DNA from: Pochonia chlamydosporia 170
Taxonomy: Eukaryota; Ascomycota; Sordariomycetes; Hypocreales; Clavicipitaceae
Assembly: GCF_001653235.2 (NCBI RefSeq)
Contig: NC_035794.1
Coordinates: 1,550,001-1,614,000, forward strand
Direction of reading: 5' to 3'
Length of the DNA: 64,000 nucleotides
In this document: positions 48,101-61,106 of the stretch, piece by piece
Layout of the letters: every line of letters starts with the position of its first letter
Numbering within the stretch: the stretch's first letter is position 1
Notes under the pieces: generated by a model
What the model saw: the letters and a program-made list of their open reading frames with translations, nothing else
What the model was told of the DNA's origin: nothing
Database searches by the model: none
Translations under genes and position numbers: made by a program

Positions 48101-50440
48101 ACAATCCACCAACCAAGAGAACCAGCATTAAATTACCTTCCCCAGGTTTATTTAACGATCCGTTATGCAACAGAGACATGCATATTGACATTACCCAGGT
48201 CCCGTGGCAACTAACTGGTTTGTGCCTTTGTTGGCTCGACCATGTCGTCGGCAGGGCCTGTTTCCGAATCTTGGGCGCCTGTGCGGGATGAAGAATCCTG
48301 CTGCCTATCCCACCATTTCGAACCCCAGTCGGCCGCCGACAACTTGATGCCGGCCATGACCAAATTTTAGGTTCATTATCTCGCGTTGCGAGGCACACGC
48401 TCGCAATAGTATCGATTGCGAGTGTTGAGTGGCGGACAGGGCCAGATGGTTATCAACTGGACTGGCCAAGCCTATCTTGGCCGCAAATGCACGACACCAG
48501 AGCTAAATCCCAGTGCTTTGGGGCAGAGCTAAACCAGAAAGCGTTGGACGGGGAATCCTTCCGTCTTGATCTTTCCTGAATCCGCCTAGCAAACGGTAGC
48601 CAATATGGAGCCAAGGTGAAAGGTTGAAAGGGTCTGGCACAGCTGGTGAGGGGAAATCCCGCTCCGTCCCACTCAACGGGCACTGGTGTCATCCTTTCCC
48701 GTTCATCACGACATGATTGCCTCCTCCCGTTGCTTCCAGCCTTGTCAAATAGACTTTCAGCCGTTTACGCATTAGACAGTGCAACTGTTTGAAGACGGGG
48801 AAAGGGCCGCAAGGAACAATCGTACTCCTCGGAAGTCCAACGCCATGGTCTAGTTGATCCATCTAATTTGTCCCGCCGACAGGAACAGAGCCTTGGCAAA
48901 TGTGTTCACGGAAGTAGGCGTTGTCTTTCACACCCAACTGGCACTGTCTGAGACTGGCTGACCAAACCAAGTCTACTACCTGATCTTGAGCTAGAAGAAG
49001 TAGCGCAATGACACCTTGGTAGCAGCCAACTGGCCATGTCTGGCCACGCGGCCAATAGCCAGTGCCCGGCATTGTCTCCGTACGTGTCAGCCCTTTCACT
49101 TAATTGGCGTCACCATTTTGTGCTCACCATGTCGAAATCCTGTTACTTGGATCTTGTAAAACTGCAGAAGGACGCAGTTTGAGCCCCTGACCCAGTGCTC
49201 GTGCGCACGGCACAACGGCCCCAGCCGGGGAATGGAAAAAACAAATCCGTTCATCCAGTAGCCATGCAGGGTCAGAGGTGTGTGTGTGGCTTTGGCAACA
49301 AAGGAAAGGGCATCAGAAAACTTGGGTGGAAACACATCCTGGCTTATATTGGATCGGTTGTCACGACGTATAGACACCAGCATCAGGAGTGGTGTTTTTT
49401 ATAACGCCGTCTGAGTTATTCCCCCGTTTCCGGGGGCAGTGTAAGTGGGATGAGCGAAACACGGTTCCAAATGCTCATGCGAGTCCCTGCTTCTACAATT
49501 CATCCCCGGTCTGGAGTCTAAAAATGTTCGAGATACTGACGTGGGTTATCTACAACGAAATTTCACTGTCGCAGCACGGCTTGTACTGTATGTAGCCATG
49601 GATGGAGGTCACGGTGCGAGACTTTTGACCCCGTCTTTTATCGGGTCGATGGTGCACACGAACTGGTGGATTTCGACTCTTCTTTTTTTGTTTTTTTTTT
49701 TCCTTTCACCCAGGGTCCAAGACGGGAGGGCGTGCACGCAAACTTTTGTGTGTGCAATCCAGAAAGGGAACAGACATAGCAATGCCAATAGTGCTAGCTT
49801 AGTCCTCTCACTCAATTTCATTAACGGGCGAATTCATATCGTACCATAGTTTTAAAGCTAATGCGGTTGCGTCGATCTGGAACTAACCAGTAGCTGGGAA
49901 ATAGCTGCTTTGTGTTCATAACCGGTCTTCGTTAGGGCGGGCGCCTTTTGTACACGCATCAATGGAGCATGTAAAGCTACGGAATAGATAGTGTCATATT
50001 TGTATGCATGCTGTTTATTTCCTTGGACGTTATGAAGACTATGAAGACAAAGAAAGACATGACTTACTGTATATATTAATACTACACATGGAACATACAT
50101 AAAGAATAATGCACAGAATAGAGGTTTCATTGCGAAACAGGGTCTCGAGGTGTTTCATTGATGTCATTTCTTGGGAAGGATGATCCGTAGATGCACCTCA
50201 TGTTCCAACCACTCGCCACTAATCTTGCACTACGACGCCAAGTAGGAACTTTTACTGCATCGCAACTGAATTACGGGGTCAGTTGAGTGAGTTCCCGAGA
50301 CGATGGTTCTCCCCGAATTCGGACCAAGATTCCGACCCTCAGCAACCAATAACGAGCATGACTGGGCCGCAAGTAAGTGCTGCATGAGTAATGTTTTCTC
50401 AAGACATGATATCGTAGTGAGTCCTGAAAACCCGATAGCC

Positions 50441-50477
50441 GGAAGAGAAAAGGAAAGAAAGGAAAGGAAAAGAAAAA
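50441..50477. repeat. Uninterrupted purine tract
   Basis: Thirty-seven consecutive purines on the plus strand, built from GGAAA and GAAA units, lie inside the gene desert. Confidence 0.85.
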
Positions 50478-53400
50478 CAAGAGCCCCTTTCTCGCCATCT
50501 GATACAATGGCCCACTAGCGAGCGCGGAGAAAGTCCTCCAGGGTCGTGGTGTTAGTGAGTGGCTATGTTGGATGCGTTGTCTTTAACCTGCATCCAGTTC
50601 CTTTTTTATGACCTTGACTACTTACTGCAAGTTTTTCTGGTGCCTGCGTCCGCTACAGAAATTTCTTTTATTACGAAATGTAGTCAGCATGTGCGCTTCA
50701 GGTGGAAGCGCCATGTTCGTACGCCGCATCGCATGTTGCTAATTAGCCGGTCCATGGCGGAAGAGCACGGCTCAGCTGGCAACCATTGCAGAATGGATTT
50801 CAAGTTTGCGTTATTGGATTTTGAGATCGCATACTGTAGGTTCTTAAGGTATCCCTGGTCAAAGTGACAGGCGTCGTTCCAGGTATCCGGGAATGTGACG
50901 AAAATTTCTGCGCTGTGAGCACCCTCCTTGACATGTTGCTACCCACTCGTTACACATATCAAGATACGGGGTGAGAACAAAGAAAAAAAATTCAAGACAA
51001 AATCTGTCATCGAGCACGGTCCTTTCTCCGCACCTCTGCAAAGCTTTTTCTCATGGTTCAGGTTGACGCAAGGCACGCCATGTTCGTCTTATGGTGGCAA
51101 GAAGGCTTGCGTTGGTGCCGTAGGTCCAGGGAAGGGGAAATGATGGAAAAAGAAATGACTTACACCTCATTTTTGTGGATTCGAGCATAAGGACACTCCC
51201 TCCATATCAAAGAGATGCACGGAGTATCTGTAGCTAGTATCAAGGGTATCGTCTAGCGTTGAGAAGCGTTGAAACATCAACGACATGCAGTGACATTTCC
51301 ATTTCAGCCATCGCGTGTAGCTCATACATTTGCGCTTCCACAAGTCAGCAGCAGATGCAGCAAACGACTTACAGTCTAGACTTTACAGGCTGGTAGCTTG
51401 TAGCTGTCGCCCGCTCGCTACTCTGATACGCAGCAGGTAGAAGCTGTTAGACACAGTAAGATCTGTTTGGCTCTCAGGAAAAACCGAGAGGTTCTATAAT
51501 TTGTTTTGCGACGCCTCGTTCAGGATTAGTGTAGTAGCTTGATTGCTTGGCTCTAGTTTGTGAAAGTAGGCGATCCGAACCGACGCTGGGCCCCACGTAT
51601 CATATTAACAACTGCTAAAGTTAGTTGTCCATCCAACACGGTGAGCCGTCTCGGAAGTTTTTACAAGATCCCGGACCCTTGATAGAAGCCCGTGGCAAGA
51701 AAGTCAAAATCTCTGTGCTACAGGTCCGGTGTGCTACCACGCGAGAAGTCGAGTTTACTGATATTCTCTTTTGCGGATGCGTAATCTCCCGACGTTGTGT
51801 AACCCCATTTTCGAAAACGTGCGCGCTCTGATTTGCTGCATTGAGCAATTGATAGCCATCGGCCAACAGGTTACATTGGAACTTGAACTTGAATTTCAAA
51901 TCGTCAGTGGCTCAACCACCAGGCGGGCAGCTTTCAATGTTGCAGCACTTCTTGCAAGGGAGAAAGGTACTAACCAACACTTGTTTCTTTGAAGTGGAAT
52001 GGTTCCAAAGGACCAAACTCTCAATTGCCCCGGTACCGTATGTAAGCTGCTCGGCAAGGATACAAGCCACCTGATGCATTATGCAATGCAGTGACCGACC
52101 GCCATGGAGAACCATGGCCATGGTTCGTTGTCATTGTGCCACCGACCAGGAAATCGGGATGTTGGAGGTGCGAGGCTGTCGACAGATGCCGAGAACGGTA
52201 CGAAGTCGGCCGTCCTCGGATACAAATTGGCAGTGATCTAGTCTGGCATGGTTTGAAGCTGCAATGGGTCGGTCATTCCTGCGATTTGCCTAGCCCAACG
52301 GGCGATGACTGATGAACCTGAAGTTCATGGGACTACGCCGTGGCTGGCGTTTTGTGGGCACTTACTTGAGAGGTTGACACTTTGAGTAGTCAAGTCACAG
52401 TGTTGGGGCGGGCGGGCGAGTTGAATTGGCGAGGTAGATTCTGAAACGGGCGTCAAAAGGGATCAATGGATGAACCTGATCGACGTGGACCCAAGTTCTG
52501 AGCTGAATACCCTCGTGCTGAGGATTGAGCTGTCTACCTGGGCACTTTGGTACTTTAGGTATTCTGCATCATTCATGTCAGGGCTGGTCTGGTCAATTCA
52601 ATGTCGATGTCAATGTTGTTTCCCGTTCCTGCCTCTCCTGGGTCGTTGTGTCAGTGGGTTCCTGCCACACGAACCATTCGCCCCATAAGCGAGAACTGCA
52701 CCACTTGCTCATGCAGTTCAATGTCAGGTCAGTTCCTTCCTCACTCGTCTCATCTTGTGTAGCAAACAACTTGACACCCTCGACTTGCATTCTCCACGCA
52801 CACGATTCCACACTTCATATTACTCACTCTGTGTATGTATTAATACTGTACAGTATACCAGACACATTTCAAATCTCACGTCTGCCACTGCGCTAGGCCT
52901 TGCGCCAGGGGATCTACAATCTGTTAGTCCCTTTCTCTCCCTTGCCTCAAACATTTCCAGGAGTCGGCCCGCAGCGGGCTTAGCCTCAACCTCTGAATAC
53001 TAATGCCTCATCGCCACTTTAAAGCTAGGACCCGGTTCAATCCGCATTGCGAAGACTCGCCTTGGACTTCCGTATATCAGGTCGCAAATCATAGATGGTA
53101 TACAGTACGATCACATAAGGTCATTACGGCCAGTCGAATATACATATCATCAAACAACACGCCTGACTCTAGTTACATGCATTGTCGGCCGTAAGCGCTT
53201 GGCGCCATCTGTCCTCCTCCCCCAAATAGTGGCTTGAGTCCGCAAATTCTGCGAGTTCTATGTTGGTTATATTGCATCACGAACCGTCACCTACAGGCGG
53301 TCGAACCAACCAACTCGTCGCAGTATGCAGCGATATCACTCTCAATGATGGGGCCATGTCGCATGTGTGCCAGATCTAGCCGCCCTGCTGTCACTAAAAC

Positions 53401-56400
53401 ACTAAAACGCCAATTCTTTCCATATTGGCTGAAATGTTGTCCTTTTAGCTTTGCGAATACTAACGTAAAGCTGAACCAAGCCAGTTACCCTAACTGGAAG
53501 ATCTGACCAGACCTGAGTGAGCAGCTCAAACTCCTCGCCACACAACAAGCCACTTGAATGCGATTTGGCCACGTCGAGTATCGACTTTCCAGTTTCCCAT
53601 GTCGACGAGTCTCCCTAAATTAACTAACAAATATTAACAACTCCACATGCGATGGTAGCACCACAGCACAAATGACCTCGCCTTGACAAGCAAGTGTTTT
53701 GGTAACGCCACCTTCGGAAGGACGCCCCTCAACTTCAGCTTTCACCAAACTTGGTCCCGTAGGGCTAAAACGTCTGTCCGCGACAAGCTCTTTCAGTATA
53801 GTTCAGAGGGCATAACAGAGGCAGCAAGCAGCCTACACAGGTACATTGGTATGATGTTCAACCAATTGGCCATGTGTACTCGGTACGTAGTACAAAGCAT
53901 TGACTTGCCTGCCGTGGGAACAACATCTTCTTACAAACGACTGACTCCCTGACCCCTGCATCAAGATATGCCATTGCACATGAAAATGAGATCCCGTAAC
54001 ACGACTGCTATGAACGACTACGCCTACCGTCCGTGCTCCACGTCCAAACTCTGCTCTCATTTCATCACAACACCTCGTCGTGGTCTTTCAGCCAAATATT
54101 GCTTTGTCTTTGCCCCAGTATGTGCAGGTACGAGTTGGATGTCGATTGTCGGGGCATTGGTTGAAACCAGCCTCCTCATCTTGTGCACCACTGCGGAGTG
54201 CCAGCACCAGACGCTAGTCGATGAGCCATCACTTCTCATGCCCACCCCCCTCCCCTCCATGCCCTGCTATCCATTTCTCTCGTCTTTGCTCTGTTCGTCC
54301 CCTGCTGGAGCATGCAGCGTTCCCGCAACCCAGTAAGGGAGTGTGTGCCTTGTGCTGCATTACCATCTAAGTGGTGGCTCGCCTTGGATCACTGGTCTTG
54401 CCCCTGCAGTGTCAACCAAGAGTTCAAATGTTGAGTTATGATAAGCCATCCAGCCACTGGCACTAAAGTGCCGCTGAGGGCAGCCCTGTGATCAAAATGG
54501 TCATCCCAAAGCAGCCTCCTGCTAGCTCACAACTGACTTTGGCAAAGCAGGATTTGTAGGAAGGGCTTTGGTTCGTACTAGAACTGCACAACCACCTCTG
54601 GTCGGCCAGTTTGCTTGATATGATCTCATTTGTCAAACAAGCAACTCATGTGCCGAAGACACATCAGCTGCATTTTCCTATTTGGGACTGAAATCGTTAC
54701 CACGCAAACCTCTCTCCTCGAGTAGATTGTGGACTATCCTTGCTAGCAGTTTGTACAAAGCCATCCAGCGATTGAAGTTTCCCAGACTGATTCAATTGCT
54801 CTAGGGATGGCTGTTTATTATCCGCTTGTAATGGCCAAGTGCTACCAAGGCATCCGACCAAGGCATCCGGCACCAACAACGAAAAAGCCTGTGTCCGGTT
54901 CCTTATTCCGTGGACATTGCTCGGGCGTTTACGTTATCAGCTTTCCATGTTCCGAGAATATCCAGTCTGGTCACCTTTAGCCCTCTCCACGGCATGCAAC
55001 TAGACGGAGGAAATCTTCCCAGTACTAGTTGTATCTTCGTCTCGGGTACAACCTAGACGGGCAAGCGTATGTAAGGAAGTCAGTTCATAGCCCGAAATAC
55101 CCTAGATGATTTTAGGTATACATTGTACTAAACTACGCAGAGGCCGTCGATGGGATCTATCAATTATCACATACGCCAAAAGATAGTGTGTGCCCCTCAC
55201 ATCATCCCGTAGTAGGCATGGCTCTATTCTTACTCTGGCAACGCCAATGTATGGATTCCCTTCACCTAGGCACAACGCTAATGTCCAATTCAGCTTGAGG
55301 CACAAATTGGGCTGTCAGCCAAGAAAAAGATGGGCGTTCGGGGACCCGTAGGCATGGTGATCGAGGCTAGTCACCGGCGCCTCACTTCGGCGCTTAACGC
55401 ATCGCACCGAGAGCTGTTGCAGCCATCTTGGCCCGTTTCGGTCCCTGGGCCAAAGACTTGAGTTTTCCTTGCACACACCACTTGGTGGTATGTTCTCTAT
55501 TCTCTTCGACTTGACGTCCGCATGCAGTGTTTAGCTCCTGCAGTTCGAGATCGCCGGCCCAATGGCCCGCCGCGTCCGAGCGTGCGTTGGATATCCAGCC
55601 ATGACGGAAAAGTTTTCATCTAGCAGAGACTTCGCCTCAGCTCATTACATCCAGGAATGCGGGACTGGCATCTTGGATCCAGGTACCATGTCAAACGCTT
55701 GCTGCAACGCACGTCCATCCGAGACCCTGGTGGCCAAGGTCTGTCAGATCTCAATTCGGAGGCGTTCACAACATGTCACTACCATATATTGAAGTCCAGA
55801 GCAGTCGCGGCATTCTGTCTGTCCATCCCGACTGCCCCGAACGTCCTCGGTACTCGTTCGAGCAGCCTTGGTTGCCACTGAGTCACTGACGTGTCCCTGT
55901 TATTTCTCCAGCGTACAGGGTACAAAGGAGAATGCACCATACACATACGGAGCTGGCAGCCAGCCATTGTTTTCTCACTTCTCACACTCTTTTCTACCCT
56001 GGGAACTTCCACCCCCGCGGTGGCCTCCCTCCATCTCAGTTCCCCGGCCGCTAGCTCTTACGCCACAGACCTTGCCCAGTTCACTCTCATCGAGTAGGCA
56101 AGTCGTTGTGGCTAAGGTTTCTGGGGTTGGTCCTGTTGCACTTTGCTGTTCAGATGTCCTGATCCTAGTGGGTAGTTCCTGGATCGTGAGGCTGTTATTA
56201 GATCGGGAACAAAAGGCCAGACCCGGCGTCATGCTGATTGGTTTCAGCTTGACTTGACAGTGGTTCAGAACCACCATTGCTCATCTAGCCCCCATCAGAA
56301 GTTTGAAGGTGTTGGCAAAGGTCTTTTTGGTCAGGAGTTTATCCCGGCTTATTGTGAATCAAGCATTTGTTGTTGTCTCTTCTCGACAATATTTTGCGGA

Positions 56401-57677
56401 CAACGAGTTAAGTAACTCAGCTTTTGATGTTGCGTGTATCGACCACTGACAGAGGGAAGGGGTTGTGAGTCCCATCTCTCCAGGCAACTGCAAAGGTCTT
56501 CTTGGAGGAGATGCGAGTGGCGCTCCAAATCTCAATGGCCGGAAGCTCAATTTCTGCCGAGCGTTGGTGATGGCAACGGCAGCCACAATTTGGACACAAT
56601 GGAATTTGATTCGACAACGAAGATATTAATATGATATATTCTGCGGAGGACGGCATCTTGAGCCACCTGGCAAGGTAACTCGTGTCACAAACTTGAGGCG
56701 AGAGCAGACTCACATGGTGGCGAGACAATGTTCTACGCCGTATGTTTTGGTAGAATCCGAAGTGCTTGTTTCTCAATTTACTCTCGGGCTCAATACTTGC
56801 TAAGCCGTGTTTCTCAACACGAGGACGGACGAAGAAGAGCTTGGTGAGAAGTGTGACATGTTGAAGTCGAGCTGTGTCACTCTGTTACCTCAATTGTTGA
56901 TTATGATCGTAGTATGGGATTGCATTATTTCACTGGCTTTATACGCCATCTAGTGAGCTTTCCATTGTAGCGTTTATTGGTAACAATTGAAATCAGTCCA
57001 CGTGATGATTTTGTTTGTCGATGTAAGTGGTGAGAACTGTGGTGGATACAGAAGTCAGTGCCGGGTAGGCTGGTGTCGCTGACTTTGACTTACGAAATAA
57101 TGTCAGCTAGAAACACTTTGTTCTCGGAGATCTTTTGATACTTTGATTCCAGATAGTTAAAATAACGTGAACGAGACTACGTAGCTTTCTGTTATTGGTG
57201 ATCATCCCCAAATAAGTCTACAGTCCGGATGGAAGGAGTTTGTAGTATCATTGCCTAGTTGAAATGTAACCAGATTCTGTGCCAGTTGCAGAATATTATC
57301 AATAAGGCTCGCAGGAAGCAAATGAGAACCAAATATTCAAATGCGAGAGAATTCATATGGTCTGAAAACAATTCCATCCCACAAAAAGGTAAAAACGTAG
57401 AATGAAAAGTTTTGAGTTTCCGCATCTTGATTGTTGACAATCAAACGTATAGGGTAAGCAACACACAACTCGTAGCTTTCTCAGCATCTTCCACGTTGAT
57501 ACTCCAATCCAAAGGCCAGAGGAGCTGAATTTGGTATATACAGAGTATTGCATATCTAAATCTATAATGACGAACCACGCTATGCAAAATCACCCAACGC
57601 CAACTCCATAACCAACCACATGAAGCAAACGGCCATGTAAAACACCAGCAACAAACCTGGCCAGTCATCACCACCAC

Positions 57678-58651
57678 TTAAGCCGCCCATCTAGGCAAAT
57701 AATACTTGACGTTCTCGTAAACCAAAAACGTCACCCACGTAGCAGGCATAACCCTCACCACACCAGGCACCAAACCCCTATAAAACCCAACAATCCCCTC
57801 CTCCACCCAAATCCTCCTCACCACGCCGCCGACGCCCCGCCCAAACCTCTCATCAGCCCGATAATTCTGCATCCTGCTCCTCAGCACCTGATACGGATAG
57901 GTAACCGCGCCAGCAACCAACTTGGCGACACTCGAAATCACCACCGTAGCCTCATTGCTCAGCCGCAAGCTCGAATCCCCCTCGGCAGCCCGCCTATTAA
58001 AGTACATCCTCTTGGCAGGCTCGTAGACAGCAAACTGCACCGCGCCGTGAGACACGCCGAGCAGAGAGACCGCCAGACCCCTATAGAATCCGCGGAACCC
58101 TTCGGTGCGGAGGATGGTCCTCGCGCCAGCTAGCATGGAGGGGTATGCGCCGACGGAGCCCTTGTCCGAGGAGAGCATGCGTGTCTTGAGCACCCAGATG
58201 GGGTTGGTGAGGACGGATGTAGATGCGCCGGCGAGGGCGGAGGCAACGAAGTAGTCGGCTGGGTTGGGGCGCGGGCGGCCGTGGGAGTAGGCGGCGTATC
58301 GCTCGAAGCGGGACTTGAAGAAGAAGAAGGATGCCCAGGAGGTGGCGTTTCCGACGAGGTTGGGCGTGAGGCCGCGGTAGAGGGAGGACAGGATGGGTTG
58401 CTGGTTGGACGTGAGGGAGCGGAGGATGGTGATGGTTGTTGGGGGGGAGGTGGATGGTCCGGCACTGCGGTAGACTGCGAGGGGAGTTAGTGTTGAAGAT
58501 TGGGATTTTGAGACGGAAAAGACGTACTTTGCATTCGGGTCTTGACAATGTCGAGGGGATGGACGACGAGGGTTGCAATTGTGCCGGCGCTTAGGCCGGC
58601 GACGGACTCGACGAGCGCGGGTGACAGGCCCGCATGGTGGTGGTCCGGCAT
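57678..58651 (-). CDS. FLX1: Mitochondrial carrier, FAD/folate type (Flx1/SLC25A32-like)
   Basis: Inner-membrane solute carrier; the family exchanges FAD or folate across the mitochondrial membrane. Two exons (58651-58528 and 58474-57678) encode 306 residues, the normal carrier size. The three repeats carry the carrier signature: HPLDIVKTRMQ, NPIWVLKTRM and YPYQVLRSRMQ. The segment SLYRGLTPNLVGNATSWASF and the W in NPIWV are typical of the Flx1/SLC25A32 group and of related NAD carriers; I judge Flx1 more likely. The intron falls directly after the first signature. The start MPDHHHAGLS is close to the first helix. Strong C/G bias generates long shadow frames on both strands. Confidence 0.88.
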
Positions 58652-59133
58652 ATAGAGATTGTATCCGGGTGTTTTGGGGGTTCTACATTGTCGATGATGA
58701 AGAGGAGAGCTGGTATGGGTTTGTGGTGTTGAGATTGGAGGCTGGAAGTGGAACTTTTTTTTTTGGGTTGGAGCTCGGCCAGCTTCGGCGGAGGAGCTAC
58801 GTCAGAGTTGCGCTGGTTAAGGGGATGATTAAGATAGACACATAGAAGGCAAATTTTCACCAAATTGACAGCATTGTCATTATACTCCATTAGGAGATTG
58901 GAAAAGAGCCAAAGAGATGACAACCTTGATGAGTGGTTCTTTATTATGCACGAGTCTAATACACTTCTCCTCATTCGTCCCAGCCGTCTCATACAATTGC
59001 CGCAATCATCGTAACGCCTCGCATGCGGATCATATTTTATAGTTTCATCCGTAGCCCAGAATTCTTTTCCATGCCCGTCGAGAGTGAATAGTAATACAAA
59101 ACGGTTGTTATCCGCTTAACAAGAACCCGCCGC
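58652..59133. other. Spacer between FLX1 and TOM7
   Basis: A 480-bp spacer with a T run near 58755 and no recognisable gene; both neighbours are on the minus strand. Confidence 0.5.
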
Positions 59134-59562
59134 TTACGAAAGGGGAGAAAGGAGGCTATTGCAAGGTTAGCACCAGAGTCAAGGGATTCCCCGAAAAAAA
59201 GATCTGAGAAACGAATTCGGCATCGATTGTCTCGGATAGGCAAACGTACCGGATGATGGAAGGACGAGGGTCGCTGCGAGTATAGCCTGGCATGCATAGT
59301 TAGTATTTGCTCGTTGACCGTTCGCATCAGGTCGTCCTACCGAGGTAAAGAATCAGGGGGAGATAGCCACTGTCAGACATTAGCATTCGAATATTGTAGA
59401 GAAGAAAGGGACGCAAGATATAGACGTACTAGTGAATAGCGACGCGCGAAACATCAATGAGCTTAGCAATGCGCTCCTAATTGGCAGTTAGCATTCCATC
59501 CGGCCGTAGGACCTGCGACCTCGAAGCTAGCGAACCTTGGATTCTTCAGAAAGTGCAAACAT
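59134..59562 (-). CDS. TOM7: Mitochondrial import receptor subunit Tom7
   Basis: Small tail-anchored-like subunit of the TOM complex in the outer mitochondrial membrane; it modulates assembly and stability of the translocase. Five tiny exons (59562-59536, 59476-59430, 59369-59341, 59286-59250, 59155-59134) encode 53 residues. The protein starts MFALSEESKERIAKLI, continues VAIHYGYLPLILYLGYT as the single membrane segment and ends PRPSIIRLLSPLS. These correspond to yeast Tom7 blocks ESKERI, HYGW(I/L)P and NLLSPL. All four introns have clear GT donors and AG acceptors with branch-like CTAA words, and every joint keeps frame. No exon exceeds 47 nt, so an ORF scan would miss the gene. It is divergent from the SF3b subunit 4 gene, with 334 bp between starts. 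Confidence 0.92.
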
Positions 59563-59896
59563 ATTGGCTGTGTAGTCGAGCAACAGATACGAAATGTCGC
59601 AGCGTCCGTCTGTAGTGTGTTGGTGCGTGGAATCGTCAATGTTCAAGAGTACGGAGCAGCAAATGGGCAGTTGACCTTTGAAATTTCGGGCCCCAGAAAA
59701 AATGGCTGCGATTCCGCGCCCGGATCAACTTCGGCAATTCCCAACCTCGACTTTCAACTCCAACCATCAGATCATACTTACGACACGATCCAAAAATTTA
59801 TAACAACCCGCAATCCCAACGTATTCCTAATCCCCCATACCCAAGCGAACCACGCATAAACGGTAGGAAAGGCCATCTTTCCGCAACACCGTCAAA

Positions 59897-61106
59897 ATGG
59901 CACAAAACCGGCACTGGTACGCACTCCCCACACCTTCACCATCACCATCACCAAAGCTAACTCCCAACCAGGGAACAGGACAAAGACGCAACAATCTACA
60001 TAGGCAACATCGACGAACGCGCCACCTCCACCACAATCTACGAAATCATGCTCCAAATGGGCCCCATCCACAACATCCACATGCCGCGCGACCGCGTCAC
60101 CCAGAACCACCAAGGCTTCGGGTTCGTCGAGTTCCGGACCCCCTCCGACGCCGAATACGCCGCCAACGTGATGAACGGCATCAAACTGTTCGGCAAGTCC
60201 CTCCGCGTGAACAAGGCCTCGGCCGACAAGCAAAAGGGCGCAGACATCGGCGCGGAGCTCTTCGTCGGCAACCTCGACCCCATGGCCGACGAGAAGCTGC
60301 TGTACGACACGTTTTCCCGCTTCGGCCCGCTGCTCAGCCTGCCCAAGGTGGCGCGCGACGACAGCGGAAACAGCAAGGGCTTCGGGTTCGTCAGTTTCGG
60401 CGACTTTGAGAGCAGCGACGCGGCGGTCGCGAATTTGGACGGGCAGTACCTGCTCAGCAAGGATATTAGCGTGCAGTACGCATTCAAGAAGGACGGCAAG
60501 GGGGAGAGGCACGGCGACGAGGCGGAGAGGGAGCTGGCTAAGCAGGCTAAGAAGAGGAATATCGTGCCCGAGGCGCAGGCCCTGCCGGCTTTTATGCAGC
60601 AGTCTTCGCAGATGCAGACGCAGACGCCGCAGGCGCAGACGCAAACGCAGAGCCAACCTGCGATGCCGGCGGGTTTTGATCCGTCCATGATTCCTCCGCC
60701 AGCAGGATTGGGAGGCCACCCGATTCCCCAGATGGCGCATCATCATCATGCGCCGCCGCAGCAGCAGCAGCAGCCGCCCCAGCCAACCTTTCACCGCAAT
60801 CCGCCGTATAATACAAACGCTCCTCCTCAGCCTCGACCCTCCGTTCCGCTACCTCCTCCGCCTACGGGGCTGCCTGCCCGTCCGCCACAGAGCCAAAACT
60901 ACACTAATCCCGCTGACTTTCACCCCGGTGCGTTTCGACCACCCTCGGGTTCGCCAAATCCTCAGGGCTTTCCCGTCGCGCCGCCTCCAGGATTCCCTGC
61001 CGCACCGCCCGGAGCCCCTGGACAGCAAGGGCCGCCGGGTGCGGCACCACCTGGGTTTATGCCACCGCCTGGCTTCCAGCCTCCTCCGGGCTTTGGGCGT
61101 CGTTAG
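59897..61106 (+). CDS. HSH49: Splicing factor 3b subunit 4 (SF3B4/Hsh49/SAP49)
   Basis: RNA-binding subunit of SF3b in the U2 snRNP, contacting pre-mRNA near the branch site. Two exons (59897-59916 and 59972-61106) encode 384 residues. The splice joint gives AQNRHWEQDKDATIYIGNI, the SF3B4 N-terminus. RRM1 carries RNP2 IYIGNI and RNP1 QGFGFVEF; RRM2 carries LFVGNL and KGFGFVSF. Between and after them the conserved KLFGKSLRVNKASADKQ and DISVQYAFKKDGKGERHGDEAER are specific to this family. The C-terminal 180 residues are Pro/Gln-rich (runs such as MAHHHHAPPQQQQQPPQP and repeated PPPGF units), as in animal SF3B4. The long antisense Arg/Leu frame at 59892-60794 is a shadow. Confidence 0.96.

Larger units (their letters stand above)
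39399..57677. other. 18.3-kb gene desert upstream of the C2H2 gene
   Basis: No protein family, tRNA or rRNA is recognisable on either strand. Open frames stay below 165 codons except one of 244 codons directly upstream of the C2H2 gene. Base composition looks near-balanced by eye, so the region is not an AT-rich, RIP-degraded transposon graveyard. CTGGTC, TCTGG and CTTGG words with their complements recur throughout. Small repeats and T or purine runs are scattered (near 41.76, 42.1, 46.69, 49.69 and 50.45 kb). It could be a large regulatory domain, long leader or noncoding RNA locus; this is inference. Confidence 0.6.

Noticed and set aside
39399..57677. RIP-degraded transposon array as explanation of the gene desert
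   Set aside because: By eye the base composition is near-balanced and no reverse transcriptase or transposase fragments, terminal repeats or TA-rich decay were seen; a repeat search would be decisive.
59892..60794. 300-codon Arg/Leu-rich frame on the minus strand
   Set aside because: It is the complement of the SF3b subunit 4 coding sequence, whose RRM motifs are unambiguous.
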